Shown here: positions 26,078 to 34,666 of the stretch, piece by piece
Layout: the number at the start of each line of letters is the position of its first letter
Position numbering within the stretch: the stretch's first letter is position 1
NCBI GenBank assembly: GCA_026707445.1
Contig: JAPOWV010000069.1
Coordinates: forward strand, 1-64,000
DNA from: Gammaproteobacteria bacterium
GTDB lineage: Bacteria; Pseudomonadota; Gammaproteobacteria; Steroidobacterales; Foliamicaceae
Length of the DNA stretch: 64,000 nucleotides
Reading direction: 5' to 3'
Program-made: the position numbers and the translations under genes
The notes under the pieces: model-generated
What the model saw: only the letters and a program-made list of their open reading frames with translations
Database searches by the model: none
What the model was told of the DNA's origin: nothing

Positions 26078-26872
26078 CTAGAAAGGCTGGCGCTCGCCTG
26101 TGTAGCGGATGAATGCGCCGGAATCGTCCGGCGTCAGGTTCTCGATTACCTCGATCATGCCGGCGATACTCTCGGACGGCTCGATAAAGCCCTTGATTCC
26201 CGCCCGTTCGACCATTTCCGCTATCTTTTCCACTTTCACGGTGCCCGGAGAGAGAAGGGTCGCGGTAATGCCCTTGCGCTTCGAATCGGCGGCGACTCCT
26301 ACCATCATCATGTTGAGCGCGGCCTTGCTCGAGCGATACCAGTAGATTCCCCCTTTTCCGCCGGACTCGCCTTCAAAGGAGCCGGCCAGCGAACTGATGG
26401 CCACTATTTTCTTCTGATCGCTGGCCTCCACGTTGTCCATGAAAGCCTCGCTGACCTTGAGCGCGCCCAGGGCGTTGGTGCGGAAGAAATGTACCGCCAT
26501 GTCATAGTCCAGCGTGCCGAGGGTCTGCGGCCTCGGCTTGGTGAAGTCGCCGGTGATGCCGGCATTGTTAATGAGCACATCGATCGGCATGCCGTCCAGC
26601 TTTGCCGCCAGCGCGTCGATACTGGCGTGGTCGGTCACGTCCAGTTTTTCCGCGCGAACATCGGGGTACTGCCCCTCAAGCGCCGCCAGGGTGTCGGGCG
26701 TCGTGGCGCGGCGGTGGGTGGCGATCACGGTCCATCCCCGGTCCGCGTACTGCTTGGCGAATTCCAGTCCGATTCCGCTGTTGGAACCGGTAATCAGCAC
26801 TGTCTGCGCCTGCGCGGCGGACATCAGTACGAACGAGGCCAAAAGGCCGGCAGCGATTGTGGCGTTGCGCAT
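26078..26872 (-). CDS. Short-chain dehydrogenase with an N-terminal signal peptide
   Basis: 264 residues. Residues 1-22 ('MRNATIAAGLLASFVLMSAA', then QAQ) form a Sec-type signal peptide with an A-x-A-type cleavage site directly before the SDR fold 'VLITGSNSGIGLEFAKQYA'. It also has 'LINNAGITGD', 'IVAISSLAGSF' and catalytic 'WYRSSKAALNM'. The complete SDR core follows, so it is not a damaged start. SDRs are usually cytoplasmic because they need NAD(P); an exported one is odd. The hydrophobic segment could also be a membrane anchor. It converges on the first SDR with a 4-base gap and diverges from the FAD monooxygenase. Confidence 0.85.
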   Translation of the reverse strand: MRNATIAAGLLASFVLMSAAQAQTVLITGSNSGIGLEFAKQYADRGWTVIATHRRATTPDTLAALEGQYPDVRAEKLDVTDHASIDALAAKLDGMPIDVLINNAGITGDFTKPRPQTLGTLDYDMAVHFFRTNALGALKVSEAFMDNVEASDQKKIVAISSLAGSFEGESGGKGGIYWYRSSKAALNMMMVGVAADSKRKGITATLLSPGTVKVEKIAEMVERAGIKGFIEPSESIAGMIEVIENLTPDDSGAFIRYTGERQPF

Positions 26873-26886
26873 AGGTAATTCCCGCA

Positions 26887-26933
26887 GAACATCAGGGCAC
26901 GCATTGTATCCCCCAGGAAAACGCCTGATGTTC
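26887..26933. promoter_or_regulatory. Inverted repeat in divergent promoter
   Basis: GAACATCAGG (26887-26896) and CCTGATGTTC (26924-26933) are perfect complements 27 bases apart, in the 98-base gap between the divergent exported SDR and FAD monooxygenase genes. CATTGTAT (26902-26909) and ATACAAT (26956-26962) form a second pair. This is suitable for a dimeric regulator looping or masking both promoters. No regulator gene is next to it. Confidence 0.45.
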
Positions 26934-26970
26934 GCCGAAACGCATCAACACGAGCATACAATTCCGGCGA

Positions 26971-28140
26971 ATGAGTGACCAGCCCGTCATGTTGATCGGC
27001 GCCGGAATGGGTGGCCTTACCTGTGCGCTGGCCATGCAGCGGGCGGGCATTGCCGTGAAGGTGTACGAGCAGGCGCCGGAACTGGCCGAGGTAGGAGCAG
27101 GGCTTACTCTGAGTCCCAACGGCTCGAAGGCGCTGATCGGCCTGGGCCTGGAAAGCGAACTGGCGGAACTGGCGGACCCTCCGTCATACCAGGCCGTGCA
27201 TCATTATCAGACGGGACGCGTTCTGGTTCGCATCGATCGCGGAGATTTGACGCGCGAGCAGTATGGTGCGCCCTATTACCAGATTCACAGGGCGGACCTG
27301 CACCGGATGCTCGCCGACGCGGTGCGGGCAAACGATCCGGATGGCATTTGCCTCGGCCACGAGTTCGAGCGATTCACGCAGGACGCGAAGGGCGTAACGG
27401 CGTTCTTCTCCAACGGCAACAGCGCCTCCGGGCGCGCCCTGGTCGGCTGCGACGGGGTGAAATCGCCGGTGCGCTCGCAAATGCACGTACAGGAGTCGCC
27501 GAAATTCACCCGTTACGTCGCCTGGCGTGGGCTGGCGCCCGCGGCCAAGGTGCCGGACGAAGCGGTGGACCCCCCCTCGGGTATATACATAGGACCGGGG
27601 CATCTGTTCGTGCGTTACCTGATCCGCGGAGGCGAAACCGTGAACTACGTCGCTTTCGTGGAACGGGACGATTGGCAGGTGGAGAGCTGGTCGCAACGAT
27701 CGACCGTGAAGGAAGTGCTGGACGAGTTCTCGGAATTTCATGAACTGGTGCGTGCGATCATCGGCTCCACCCCGCCGGAACTCTGCTACAAGTGGGGCCT
27801 GTTCTCGCGGCGGCCGCTGGAGTCCTGGAGCGTGGGGCGCGTGTCGCTGCTGGGAGACGCCGCGCATCCCACCCTGCCCTTCATGGGGCAGGGCGCCGTA
27901 ATGGCGATCGAGGACGGAATCGTCCTGGCGCGATGCATGGAAAAAGCCGACAACCTGTCCGAGGCGTTTCTGCGCTATGAATCCGCCCGCGTGGCGCGAA
28001 CCACGATGGTCATGGAGAACTCGGCCAGGATCATCCATCGTTTCTTCGCGCCCGATACCGACCGCTTCGCCGAAGGCAACAATCAGAACGAGGAGTCGCT
28101 GGGCCTGTTTCACTACGACGCCTGGGGGGTTCCGGTATAA
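26971..28140 (+). CDS. FAD-dependent monooxygenase (salicylate hydroxylase-like)
   Basis: 389 residues, class A flavoprotein hydroxylase. FAD-binding 'LIGAGMGGLTCALAMQRAGI' (GxGxxG) at residues 6-25, the 'VGCDGVKSPVRSQM' D-G motif near 160, and 'LLGDAAHPTLPFMGQGA' (GD motif) near 290. It inserts oxygen into an aromatic or similar ring using NAD(P)H. Closest by motif to salicylate/6-hydroxynicotinate-type hydroxylases. The Rieske genes follow after 31 bases on the same strand, suggesting one pathway. Confidence 0.9.
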   Translation: MSDQPVMLIGAGMGGLTCALAMQRAGIAVKVYEQAPELAEVGAGLTLSPNGSKALIGLGLESELAELADPPSYQAVHHYQTGRVLVRIDRGDLTREQYGAPYYQIHRADLHRMLADAVRANDPDGICLGHEFERFTQDAKGVTAFFSNGNSASGRALVGCDGVKSPVRSQMHVQESPKFTRYVAWRGLAPAAKVPDEAVDPPSGIYIGPGHLFVRYLIRGGETVNYVAFVERDDWQVESWSQRSTVKEVLDEFSEFHELVRAIIGSTPPELCYKWGLFSRRPLESWSVGRVSLLGDAAHPTLPFMGQGAVMAIEDGIVLARCMEKADNLSEAFLRYESARVARTTMVMENSARIIHRFFAPDTDRFAEGNNQNEESLGLFHYDAWGVPV

Positions 28141-28171
28141 ACTAGGTGCCCTGTAATCCAGGAGCACAGTC

Positions 28172-29317
28172 ATGTTCATCAACTTCTGGTATCCGGCGGT
28201 CGAGTCGGAGAAACTAAAGGACAAGCCGCTCAAGCAACGCATGCTGGGTCAGGATTTCGTGCTGTGGCGCGACGAGGAAGGCCAGGCCCATTGCCTCAGC
28301 AATACCTGCTGCCACCGTGGCGGTTCGCTTGGCGACGGAGTGGTGGAAGACAGTTGCGTGCAATGTCCGTACCACGGCTGGCGATTCAACGGCGACGGGC
28401 AATGCGTGCGCGTGCCGTCCATCGGCATGAAGGCCAAGCCGCCCGGGCGGGCGCGGGTGGACTCCTATCCGGTCATGGAACGCTACGGCCTGGTTTTCTG
28501 CTTCCTCGGCGACCTCGACGAATCGGAACGGCCGCCGCTGCTCGAGATCAAGGAGTGGGGCCAGGAAGGCTGGTCGTCCACCATCCAGTCATTCGAATGG
28601 AACTTCAACTACAAGCGATCAATCGAAAACGGCATCGACCCGGCCCATAACGAGTTCGTGCACCCCACCCATGGCATGAAGGGCATGGACGAGAACTACA
28701 AGGTCCGCAAGCTGGACATGCGCGAGACCGACTGGGGCACGGGGTTCTTCAACGAGGTCTTCGCGCCGCCCCTGGCCGAAAAGAAAATGCGCGAGGCTTC
28801 CGGGGAGACCAAGAACCGCATCATAAGAGCGGGCACCGGCCACCACGGACCGGCCTCCGTGTGGACCTTCATCAATCCCACTCCGGTCATGCACATCTAC
28901 CAGTACCTCTACGAAGCGCCGGTCGACGAGGACAACACGCGGCTGTTCCTGGTCAACATGCGCAACTTCATGCTGGAAGACATCTATGACGAGACCATGA
29001 TGGAGCGGAACCAGTACGTGGCGACCCAGGACCGGGACGTGCTGTACGAACTCCACCCGAAGATCACGCCGCGGGTTAATACCAAGGAATTGTTCACTCC
29101 CTCGGACTACCCCATCGGGCGCTACCGGGAATGGCTGAAGGAATGGGAAGCGCGCGGCTGGCGCATCGATCTGGACAAGGTTCGCGAGCAGGAACGCCAT
29201 ACGGCGTTCGCCATACCAAGCCCGGAACGGCGCCGGAAGAAAGGCTGGGTGATCGATCCCATCCCGCTGATGCCGGCGACGCCGGCGCGGGCCGTAGAGA
29301 CCGACCAGGCCGCCTGA
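28172..29317 (+). CDS. Rieske non-haem iron oxygenase alpha subunit, paralogue 1
   Basis: 381 residues. Rieske [2Fe-2S] ligands in 'NTCCHRGGSLGDG' and 'CVQCPYHGWRFNGDG' (C-x-H ... C-x2-H, residues ~45-70). The catalytic domain has the bridging Asp and two His of the mononuclear iron site in 'GIDPAHNEFVHPTHGMKG' (~residues 157-174). SRPBCC-type C-terminal domain. It hydroxylates aromatic or alicyclic rings, or demethylates, with electrons from a separate reductase; neither reductase nor small subunit is in the window, so it is probably an alpha-only (e.g. VanA/KshA-like) enzyme. First of three tandem copies; GGAG-containing leader before ATG. Confidence 0.92.
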   Translation: MFINFWYPAVESEKLKDKPLKQRMLGQDFVLWRDEEGQAHCLSNTCCHRGGSLGDGVVEDSCVQCPYHGWRFNGDGQCVRVPSIGMKAKPPGRARVDSYPVMERYGLVFCFLGDLDESERPPLLEIKEWGQEGWSSTIQSFEWNFNYKRSIENGIDPAHNEFVHPTHGMKGMDENYKVRKLDMRETDWGTGFFNEVFAPPLAEKKMREASGETKNRIIRAGTGHHGPASVWTFINPTPVMHIYQYLYEAPVDEDNTRLFLVNMRNFMLEDIYDETMMERNQYVATQDRDVLYELHPKITPRVNTKELFTPSDYPIGRYREWLKEWEARGWRIDLDKVREQERHTAFAIPSPERRRKKGWVIDPIPLMPATPARAVETDQAA

Positions 29318-29320
29318 CCC

Positions 29321-30466
29321 ATGTTCATCAACTTCTGGTATCCCGCGGTCGAGTCCGGGAAACTGGAGGACAAGCCGCTCAAGCGACGCATGCTGGGCCA
29401 GGACTTCGTGTTGTGGCGCGACGACGAAGGCCGGGCGCATTGCCTGAGCAATACCTGCTGCCACCGCGGCGGCTCCCTGGGCGACGGCCTGGTGGCCGAC
29501 AGCTGCGTGCAATGCCCCTATCACGGCTGGCGGTTCAACGGCGAGGGCCAGTGCGTTCGCGTTCCCTCCATCGGCATGAAGGCCAGGCCGCCCGGGCGGG
29601 CGCGAGTGGATTCCTACCCCGTCACCGAACGTTACGGGCTGGTGTTCTGTTTCCTCGGCGACCTGAATGCGTCGGAGCGCCCGCCGATCCTTGAAATTCC
29701 CGAATGGGGACAAGAAGGCTGGTCGTCCACTATCCAGTCATTCGAATGGAACATCGACTACAAGCGCTCAATCGAGAACGGCCTCGACCCGGCGCATAAC
29801 GAGTTCGTGCATCCCACCCATGGCATGAAGGGTCTGGACGAAAACTATCGTGTCCGGGAGCTGGACATTCGCGAGACCGACTGGGGCACGGGATTCTTCA
29901 ACGAGGTCTTCGCGCCGCCCCTGGCCGAAAAGAAGATGCACGAGGCATCCGGGCGGAACAAGGCTCATACCATCAACGTGGGTGCCGGCCATCACGGACC
30001 AGCGTCCAAGTGGACCAACATCAATCCCACTCCGGTCATGCATATCTACCAGTACCTCTTCGAATGTCCGATCGACGAGGACAACACATGGATTATCCTG
30101 ATAAACATGCGCAATTTCATGCTGGAAGACATCTACGACGAAACCATGATGGAGCGGAACCAGTACGTGGCGACTCAGGACCGGGACATCCTCCTGAATC
30201 TGCATCCGAGGATCACGCCGCGGGTCAATACCAAGGAACTGTTTACCCCCTCGGACTATCCGATCGGGCGCTACCGGGAATGGCTCAAGGCATGGGAAGC
30301 GCGCGGCTGGCGCATCGATCTGGACAAGGTTCGCGAGCAGGAACGCCATACGGCGTTCGCCATACCGAGCCCGGAACGACGCAAGAAGAAGGGCTGGGTG
30401 ATCGACCCGATCCCGCTGATGCCGGCAACCCCCGCGCGGGCGGTGGAGACCGACCAGGCCGCCTGA
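29321..30466 (+). CDS. Rieske non-haem iron oxygenase alpha subunit, paralogue 2
   Basis: Also 381 residues, starting 3 bases after paralogue 1. Same Rieske set ('NTCCHRGGSLGDG', 'CVQCPYHGWRFNGEG') and iron site 'GLDPAHNEFVHPTHGMKG'. The C-terminal third is almost identical in DNA to paralogue 1, including 'RYREWLK.WEARGWRIDLDK'. The segment around residues 210-255 ('ASGRNKAHTINVGAGHHG', 'FECPIDEDNTWIILINMR') differs, and this lines the substrate pocket in the family. Likely the same reaction type with altered substrate. Confidence 0.92.
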   Translation: MFINFWYPAVESGKLEDKPLKRRMLGQDFVLWRDDEGRAHCLSNTCCHRGGSLGDGLVADSCVQCPYHGWRFNGEGQCVRVPSIGMKARPPGRARVDSYPVTERYGLVFCFLGDLNASERPPILEIPEWGQEGWSSTIQSFEWNIDYKRSIENGLDPAHNEFVHPTHGMKGLDENYRVRELDIRETDWGTGFFNEVFAPPLAEKKMHEASGRNKAHTINVGAGHHGPASKWTNINPTPVMHIYQYLFECPIDEDNTWIILINMRNFMLEDIYDETMMERNQYVATQDRDILLNLHPRITPRVNTKELFTPSDYPIGRYREWLKAWEARGWRIDLDKVREQERHTAFAIPSPERRKKKGWVIDPIPLMPATPARAVETDQAA

Positions 30467-30470
30467 CCCC

Positions 30471-31616
30471 ATGTTCATCAATTTCTGGTATCCCGCGGTC
30501 GAGTCCCGGAAACTGGAGGACAAGCCGCTCAAGAAACGCATGCTGGGTCAGGACTTCGTGTTGTGGCGCGACGAGGACGGACAGGCCCATTGCCTGAGCA
30601 ATACCTGCTGCCACCGTGGCGGTTCGCTTGGCGATGGCGTCGTGGAAGACAGTTGCGTGCAATGTCCGTACCACGGCTGGCGGTTCAACGGCGACGGGCA
30701 GTGCGTGCGCGTGCCCTCCATCGGCATGAAGGCCAGGCCGCCCGGGCGGGCGCGGGTGGATTCCTACCCCGTCACGGAACGCTACGGCCTGGTTTTCTGT
30801 TTCCTGGGGGACCTCGACGATTCCGAACGGCCGCCGATACTTGAAATCCCGGAGTGGGGACAGGAAGGCTGGCAGCCCACGCTTCAGTATTTCGAATGGG
30901 AAGTCGAATACAGGCGCGCGGTGGAAAACGGCATCGACCCGGCGCACAACGAATTCGTCCACGACACCCACGGCATGAAGGGGGAGGACGAGAACTACAG
31001 GGTCAGCGATCTGGACATTCGGGAAACGGACTGGGGCACGGGTTTCTACAATGAGGTGTACGCGCCGCCCCTGCCGGAACGAAGAATGCGCGAGTCCTCA
31101 AAAGTGACCGAGAACAGCACCATTACCGTGGGCACGGGCCATCACGGGCCCGCTTCCGTGTGGACGCATATCAATCCCTCGCCGGTCATGAAGATCTATC
31201 AGTACCTGTACCGCGTACCCATCGACGAGGTTCTTACGGGCTTGTACATGGTCACGATGCGCAACTTCATGCAGGACGAAGCGCATGACGAAACCATCAT
31301 GAAGCGCAATGAGTACGTCGCGTTCCAGGACCGTGACATCCTTCTTCTCCTGCATCCGAAGCTGGCGCCGCGAACCAGCGCCAAAGACATGCTCATGCCC
31401 TCGGACTACGCGGTAGGCCGCTACCGCCAATGGCTCGCGGAATGGGAAGCGCGCGGCTGGCTCATCGACACGGAAAAGGTCCGCAAGGCCGACCGGCATA
31501 CCGCTTTCGCCATCCCCAGCCCGGGCCGCCGCGTGAAAAAGGGCTGGGTGATCGACCCCATCCCGCTGGTGCCCGCGAAATCCGCGGACGCAGCAAAGAG
31601 CGAGCAGGCCGCTTAG
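30471..31616 (+). CDS. Rieske non-haem iron oxygenase alpha subunit, paralogue 3
   Basis: 381 residues, 4 bases after paralogue 2. The first ~115 residues (Rieske domain) are nearly identical to paralogue 1, even at synonymous positions. The catalytic domain diverges clearly: 'LQYFEWEVEYRRAVENGIDP', 'HNEFVHDTHGMKGEDENY', 'VPIDEVLTGLYMVTMRN'. The Asp/His/His iron site is intact. The mosaic fits gene conversion or recombination among the three copies, keeping one Rieske domain and thus one electron donor, while the catalytic domain changes. Followed by a family B palindrome. Confidence 0.92.
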   Translation: MFINFWYPAVESRKLEDKPLKKRMLGQDFVLWRDEDGQAHCLSNTCCHRGGSLGDGVVEDSCVQCPYHGWRFNGDGQCVRVPSIGMKARPPGRARVDSYPVTERYGLVFCFLGDLDDSERPPILEIPEWGQEGWQPTLQYFEWEVEYRRAVENGIDPAHNEFVHDTHGMKGEDENYRVSDLDIRETDWGTGFYNEVYAPPLPERRMRESSKVTENSTITVGTGHHGPASVWTHINPSPVMKIYQYLYRVPIDEVLTGLYMVTMRNFMQDEAHDETIMKRNEYVAFQDRDILLLLHPKLAPRTSAKDMLMPSDYAVGRYRQWLAEWEARGWLIDTEKVRKADRHTAFAIPSPGRRVKKGWVIDPIPLVPAKSADAAKSEQAA

Positions 31617-31617
31617 C

Positions 31618-31680
31618 CTGGGAGAGAGGGCATCCCGCCCTCCGCGAAGGCGAGACGCCGCGAGGGGCATGCCCTCCCAG
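31618..31680. repeat. Palindromic repeat family B, copy
   Basis: Outer arms CTGGGAG (31618-31624) and CTCCCAG (31674-31680) enclose GAGGGC-ATCCC-GCCCTC (31626-31642), GGCG-AGA-CGCC (31649-31659) and GAGGG-GCATG-CCCTC (31662-31676). It fills the whole gap between the convergent Rieske-3 and symporter genes and probably acts as a two-way terminator. Confidence 0.8.
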
Positions 31681-33069
31681 CTACGCGGATTCGCGCTTGG
31701 CGCGTAGCTCCTCCAGATATTCCCGGGTCAGTGTCCAGCGCAACAGGATGATGCCGGCAATCAGATTGCAGACGGCCGGAACCACGGCAATGGATATGCG
31801 GATTCCGGTGAGCGCGCTGGGGTCCTGCTGAATGGCTTCCGTGTCGACGGTCGACTGGTAACCCAGCAGCCAGAGAATGAAGCTGATAAGCATGGGAGCG
31901 CCCATGAAGGCGGCCTTCTCCACCATGTTGTACGCGCCGGCAAAGACGCCCTCGCGCCGCAGGCCCGTTTTCAGGTAATCGTATTCCTGCACGTCAGGCA
32001 ACAGCGACATACCGAGCAGCAGCTTGCCCATGCCGAAAAAGGACAGGATCAGGGCCCTCAGGAACAGCAGCCAGACGGGTTCGCCGGGCGGTACGAACCA
32101 CCACCAGAGCGCCCCCACCATGAAGCCGAAGGTGGCAACCATCAGGGCGCGGTGCTTGCCCACCTTGCGCGAGAAGGGCACCCAGAACAGCGGCGCGGCC
32201 AGCAGCGGCATGATGAGATTGCCGCCGAGCGCGTACCAGAGCATGACGTCCTGGGAATGGCCCAGAATGTCCACGATAAAGAACAGGACGCTCCCCGCCG
32301 CCACGCCGGTGGCGAGCAGGGTCAGCAGCTTGAAGACCGCCAGTTTCAGGAAGTGCACGTTGGAAGCGGCCGTGCGGATCTGCCCCCATGGGCTCTCGCG
32401 GGGCTGTACGTGCTCGGTCGCGCGCGCCCCGGCCGTTCCGAAGAAACAGGCAATCATCGCCACCAGCGCCAGGACGCCGAACAGCCAGCCCACCAGTTCG
32501 TAGCCTTCGTTGCCGCCTCCGAACTGCGCGGCCAGCGTAGGCCCGACTCCGATCACGGTGAAGGTCCCAATCATGATGGCCACGGCGCGGAACGACATGA
32601 TGGCCGTGCGCTCGTCGTAGCTGTTGGACATTTCCGCGGGCATGGCGATGTGCGGCACGTTGAAGAGCGTGTATCCGGTATTGAAGACCAGAAGACCGGC
32701 CAGCACATACGCCGCCTTTTCGAAGTCCGCCCACTCGGCGGGAGTGCTGAACAGCATCACGAATGCCCCGCCGCACACGAAGGCGCCCACCAGCAGCCAG
32801 GGCCGGCGGCGGCCGAATCGGCTCCTGGTGCGGTCGCTGATGATGCCCATGGGCAGGTCGGTGACCAGGTCGTAGGCCTTGGCGATCATCATCAGCACCC
32901 CGGCCGTGATGACCGCGACCCCGGCCACCCTTGTCAGGTAAAAGAGGATGATGGCGGAGTAGGTGTTGAACAGCAGCGCCACTCCCAGGGCGCCGACGCC
33001 CCAGCCCGCGCGCAGGGAAAGGGGAACCGTCCCCTCGACGCGGGTCAATCGGCCTAGCATGGTTTGCAT
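31681..33069 (-). CDS. GPH-family (MelB-like) cation symporter, MFS fold
   Basis: 462 residues from ATG 33069 (ATG 33060 possible). About 12 hydrophobic segments with the glycoside-pentoside-hexuronide symporter pattern: 'FYLTRVAGV', 'AKAYDLVTDLPMGIISDRTR' (the conserved Asp-rich helix 2/loop), 'RFGRRRPWLLVGA', and 'LKTGLRREGVFAGAYNMVEK' (cytoplasmic loop of the second half). Members take up sugars, glucuronides or other polar molecules with Na+ or H+. Convergent with the Rieske cluster and divergent from the aldehyde dehydrogenase, so it may feed the same pathway. Substrate unknown. Confidence 0.85.
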   Translation of the reverse strand: MQTMLGRLTRVEGTVPLSLRAGWGVGALGVALLFNTYSAIILFYLTRVAGVAVITAGVLMMIAKAYDLVTDLPMGIISDRTRSRFGRRRPWLLVGAFVCGGAFVMLFSTPAEWADFEKAAYVLAGLLVFNTGYTLFNVPHIAMPAEMSNSYDERTAIMSFRAVAIMIGTFTVIGVGPTLAAQFGGGNEGYELVGWLFGVLALVAMIACFFGTAGARATEHVQPRESPWGQIRTAASNVHFLKLAVFKLLTLLATGVAAGSVLFFIVDILGHSQDVMLWYALGGNLIMPLLAAPLFWVPFSRKVGKHRALMVATFGFMVGALWWWFVPPGEPVWLLFLRALILSFFGMGKLLLGMSLLPDVQEYDYLKTGLRREGVFAGAYNMVEKAAFMGAPMLISFILWLLGYQSTVDTEAIQQDPSALTGIRISIAVVPAVCNLIAGIILLRWTLTREYLEELRAKRESA

Positions 33070-33197
33070 TTGTGTCAGCGCCTCGAAACAGAGCGTCGCG
33101 CGGCAGGATAGCACGCGCCATCCGGTGTCGTGTCACCCGACACCGGGAGGGTGTATCCTCGCCAACCTGTCCCCATCAACGAAGGAGAGCGGCAGCA

Positions 33198-34637
33198 ATG
33201 GCCGAATACGAGTACCGCAAGTTTTTCATCGGCGGCGAGTGGGTCGAACCGGTCGAACCACAGGAACTGGATGTGATCAATCCGGCCACGGAAGAACCCG
33301 CCGGCGTGATATCGCTGGGCGGCGCAGCGGACGTGGATCGCGCCGTGGCGGCAGCCCGAACGGCGTTCGCCGCATTTTCCCGAACCTCGAAGCAGGAGCG
33401 TCTGGAGCTGATCGACGCGTTCATCGCCGCCTACAAGGCGCGTTACAACGACATGGCCGCGGCGATTACGGTGGAAATGGGCGCGCCCAAGGGCCTTTCC
33501 ACCAAGGCGCAGGCCGCCATGGGCGTGGTCATCGCGAAAACGGCGCACCGTTTGCTGGAGAGCTTCGAGTTCGAGCAGCAGCGCGGCGGCACGCTGATTC
33601 GCCGGGAGCCGATCGGGGTTTGCGGATTCATCACCCCCTGGAACTGGCCGGTCAACCAGATCACGCTCAAAGTTCTGCCGGCGCTGGCAGCCGGCTGCAC
33701 CATGGTGCTGAAGCCGAGCGAGATCGCGCCCTTCAGCGGCGTGGTGTTCGCCGAAGTCATCGAAGCTGCGGGCGTGCCCGCCGGGGTCTTCAACCTCGTG
33801 AACGGCGACGGGCCAGGGGTCGGTCAGGCCATCGCCGCACATCCCGACATCGACATGGTGTCGTTTACCGGTTCCACCCGCGGGGGTATCGCGGTCGCCG
33901 CCACGGCTGCCGGCACGGTAAAGCGCGTCAGCCAGGAACTGGGCGGCAAATCGCCCAATCTCATCCTGGACGAAGCCTCGCTGGAACAGGGCGTAATCAA
34001 CGGCATGCGCAGCGTCTGCATGAACACCGGACAGTCGTGCAACGCGCCCACTCGCCTGATCGTCCCGGCCGACCTCCACGACAAGGCCGTGGAACTGTCG
34101 GTAGCCTCCGCCTCGCGGGCTCGAATCGGCGACCCCGCGTCCGAGGAAACAACGATGGGGCCGCTGGTGAGCGAAGTCCAGTTCAACAAAGTGCAGGGTC
34201 TCATCCGGAAGGGCATCGAGGAAGGCGCTACGTTAGCCACCGGCGGTCCGGGCAAGCCCGAGGGCCTGGAAACGGGCTACTTCGTCAAGCCGACCGTGTT
34301 CGGCAACGTGAGCAATGAAATGACGATCGCTCGCGAAGAGATTTTCGGGCCGGTACTGTCTGTAATTCCCTACGAGAACCTGGACGAGGCGATTGCGATT
34401 GCCAACGACACCGAATACGGCCTCGCCGCGTACGTGTGGGGCGGCGACCTCGAACAGGCGAGGAGTGTCGCAGCGCAACTGCGCGCGGGCCAGGTCTGTA
34501 TCAACGGCCAGTCGGGTGACTTCAGCGCTCCGTTCGGGGGTTACAAGCAGTCCGGCAACGGCCGCGAATCCGGCCCCGAGGGCCTGGAGGAATTCCTCGA
34601 GACGAAAGCCGTCCTCGGCTACTCCGAAGCTGCCTGA
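33198..34637 (+). CDS. NAD(P)-dependent aldehyde dehydrogenase
   Basis: 479 residues from ATG 33198, with GAAGGAG 10-16 bases upstream. Family motifs are in order: 'FITPWNWPVNQITLKVLPAL' (cofactor-binding, catalytic Asn), 'SFTGSTRGG', 'VSQELGGKSPNLIL' (general-base Glu), 'NTGQSCNAPTRL' (nucleophilic Cys), and 'EEIFGPVLSVIPY'. It oxidises an aldehyde to the acid in the cytoplasm. The substrate loop is not diagnostic. Context with monooxygenases suggests it clears aldehydes released by oxidative cleavage. Confidence 0.95.
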   Translation: MAEYEYRKFFIGGEWVEPVEPQELDVINPATEEPAGVISLGGAADVDRAVAAARTAFAAFSRTSKQERLELIDAFIAAYKARYNDMAAAITVEMGAPKGLSTKAQAAMGVVIAKTAHRLLESFEFEQQRGGTLIRREPIGVCGFITPWNWPVNQITLKVLPALAAGCTMVLKPSEIAPFSGVVFAEVIEAAGVPAGVFNLVNGDGPGVGQAIAAHPDIDMVSFTGSTRGGIAVAATAAGTVKRVSQELGGKSPNLILDEASLEQGVINGMRSVCMNTGQSCNAPTRLIVPADLHDKAVELSVASASRARIGDPASEETTMGPLVSEVQFNKVQGLIRKGIEEGATLATGGPGKPEGLETGYFVKPTVFGNVSNEMTIAREEIFGPVLSVIPYENLDEAIAIANDTEYGLAAYVWGGDLEQARSVAAQLRAGQVCINGQSGDFSAPFGGYKQSGNGRESGPEGLEEFLETKAVLGYSEAA

Positions 34638-34666
34638 TTAAGTCCAGACGATTTCCTTTTCCGCGG

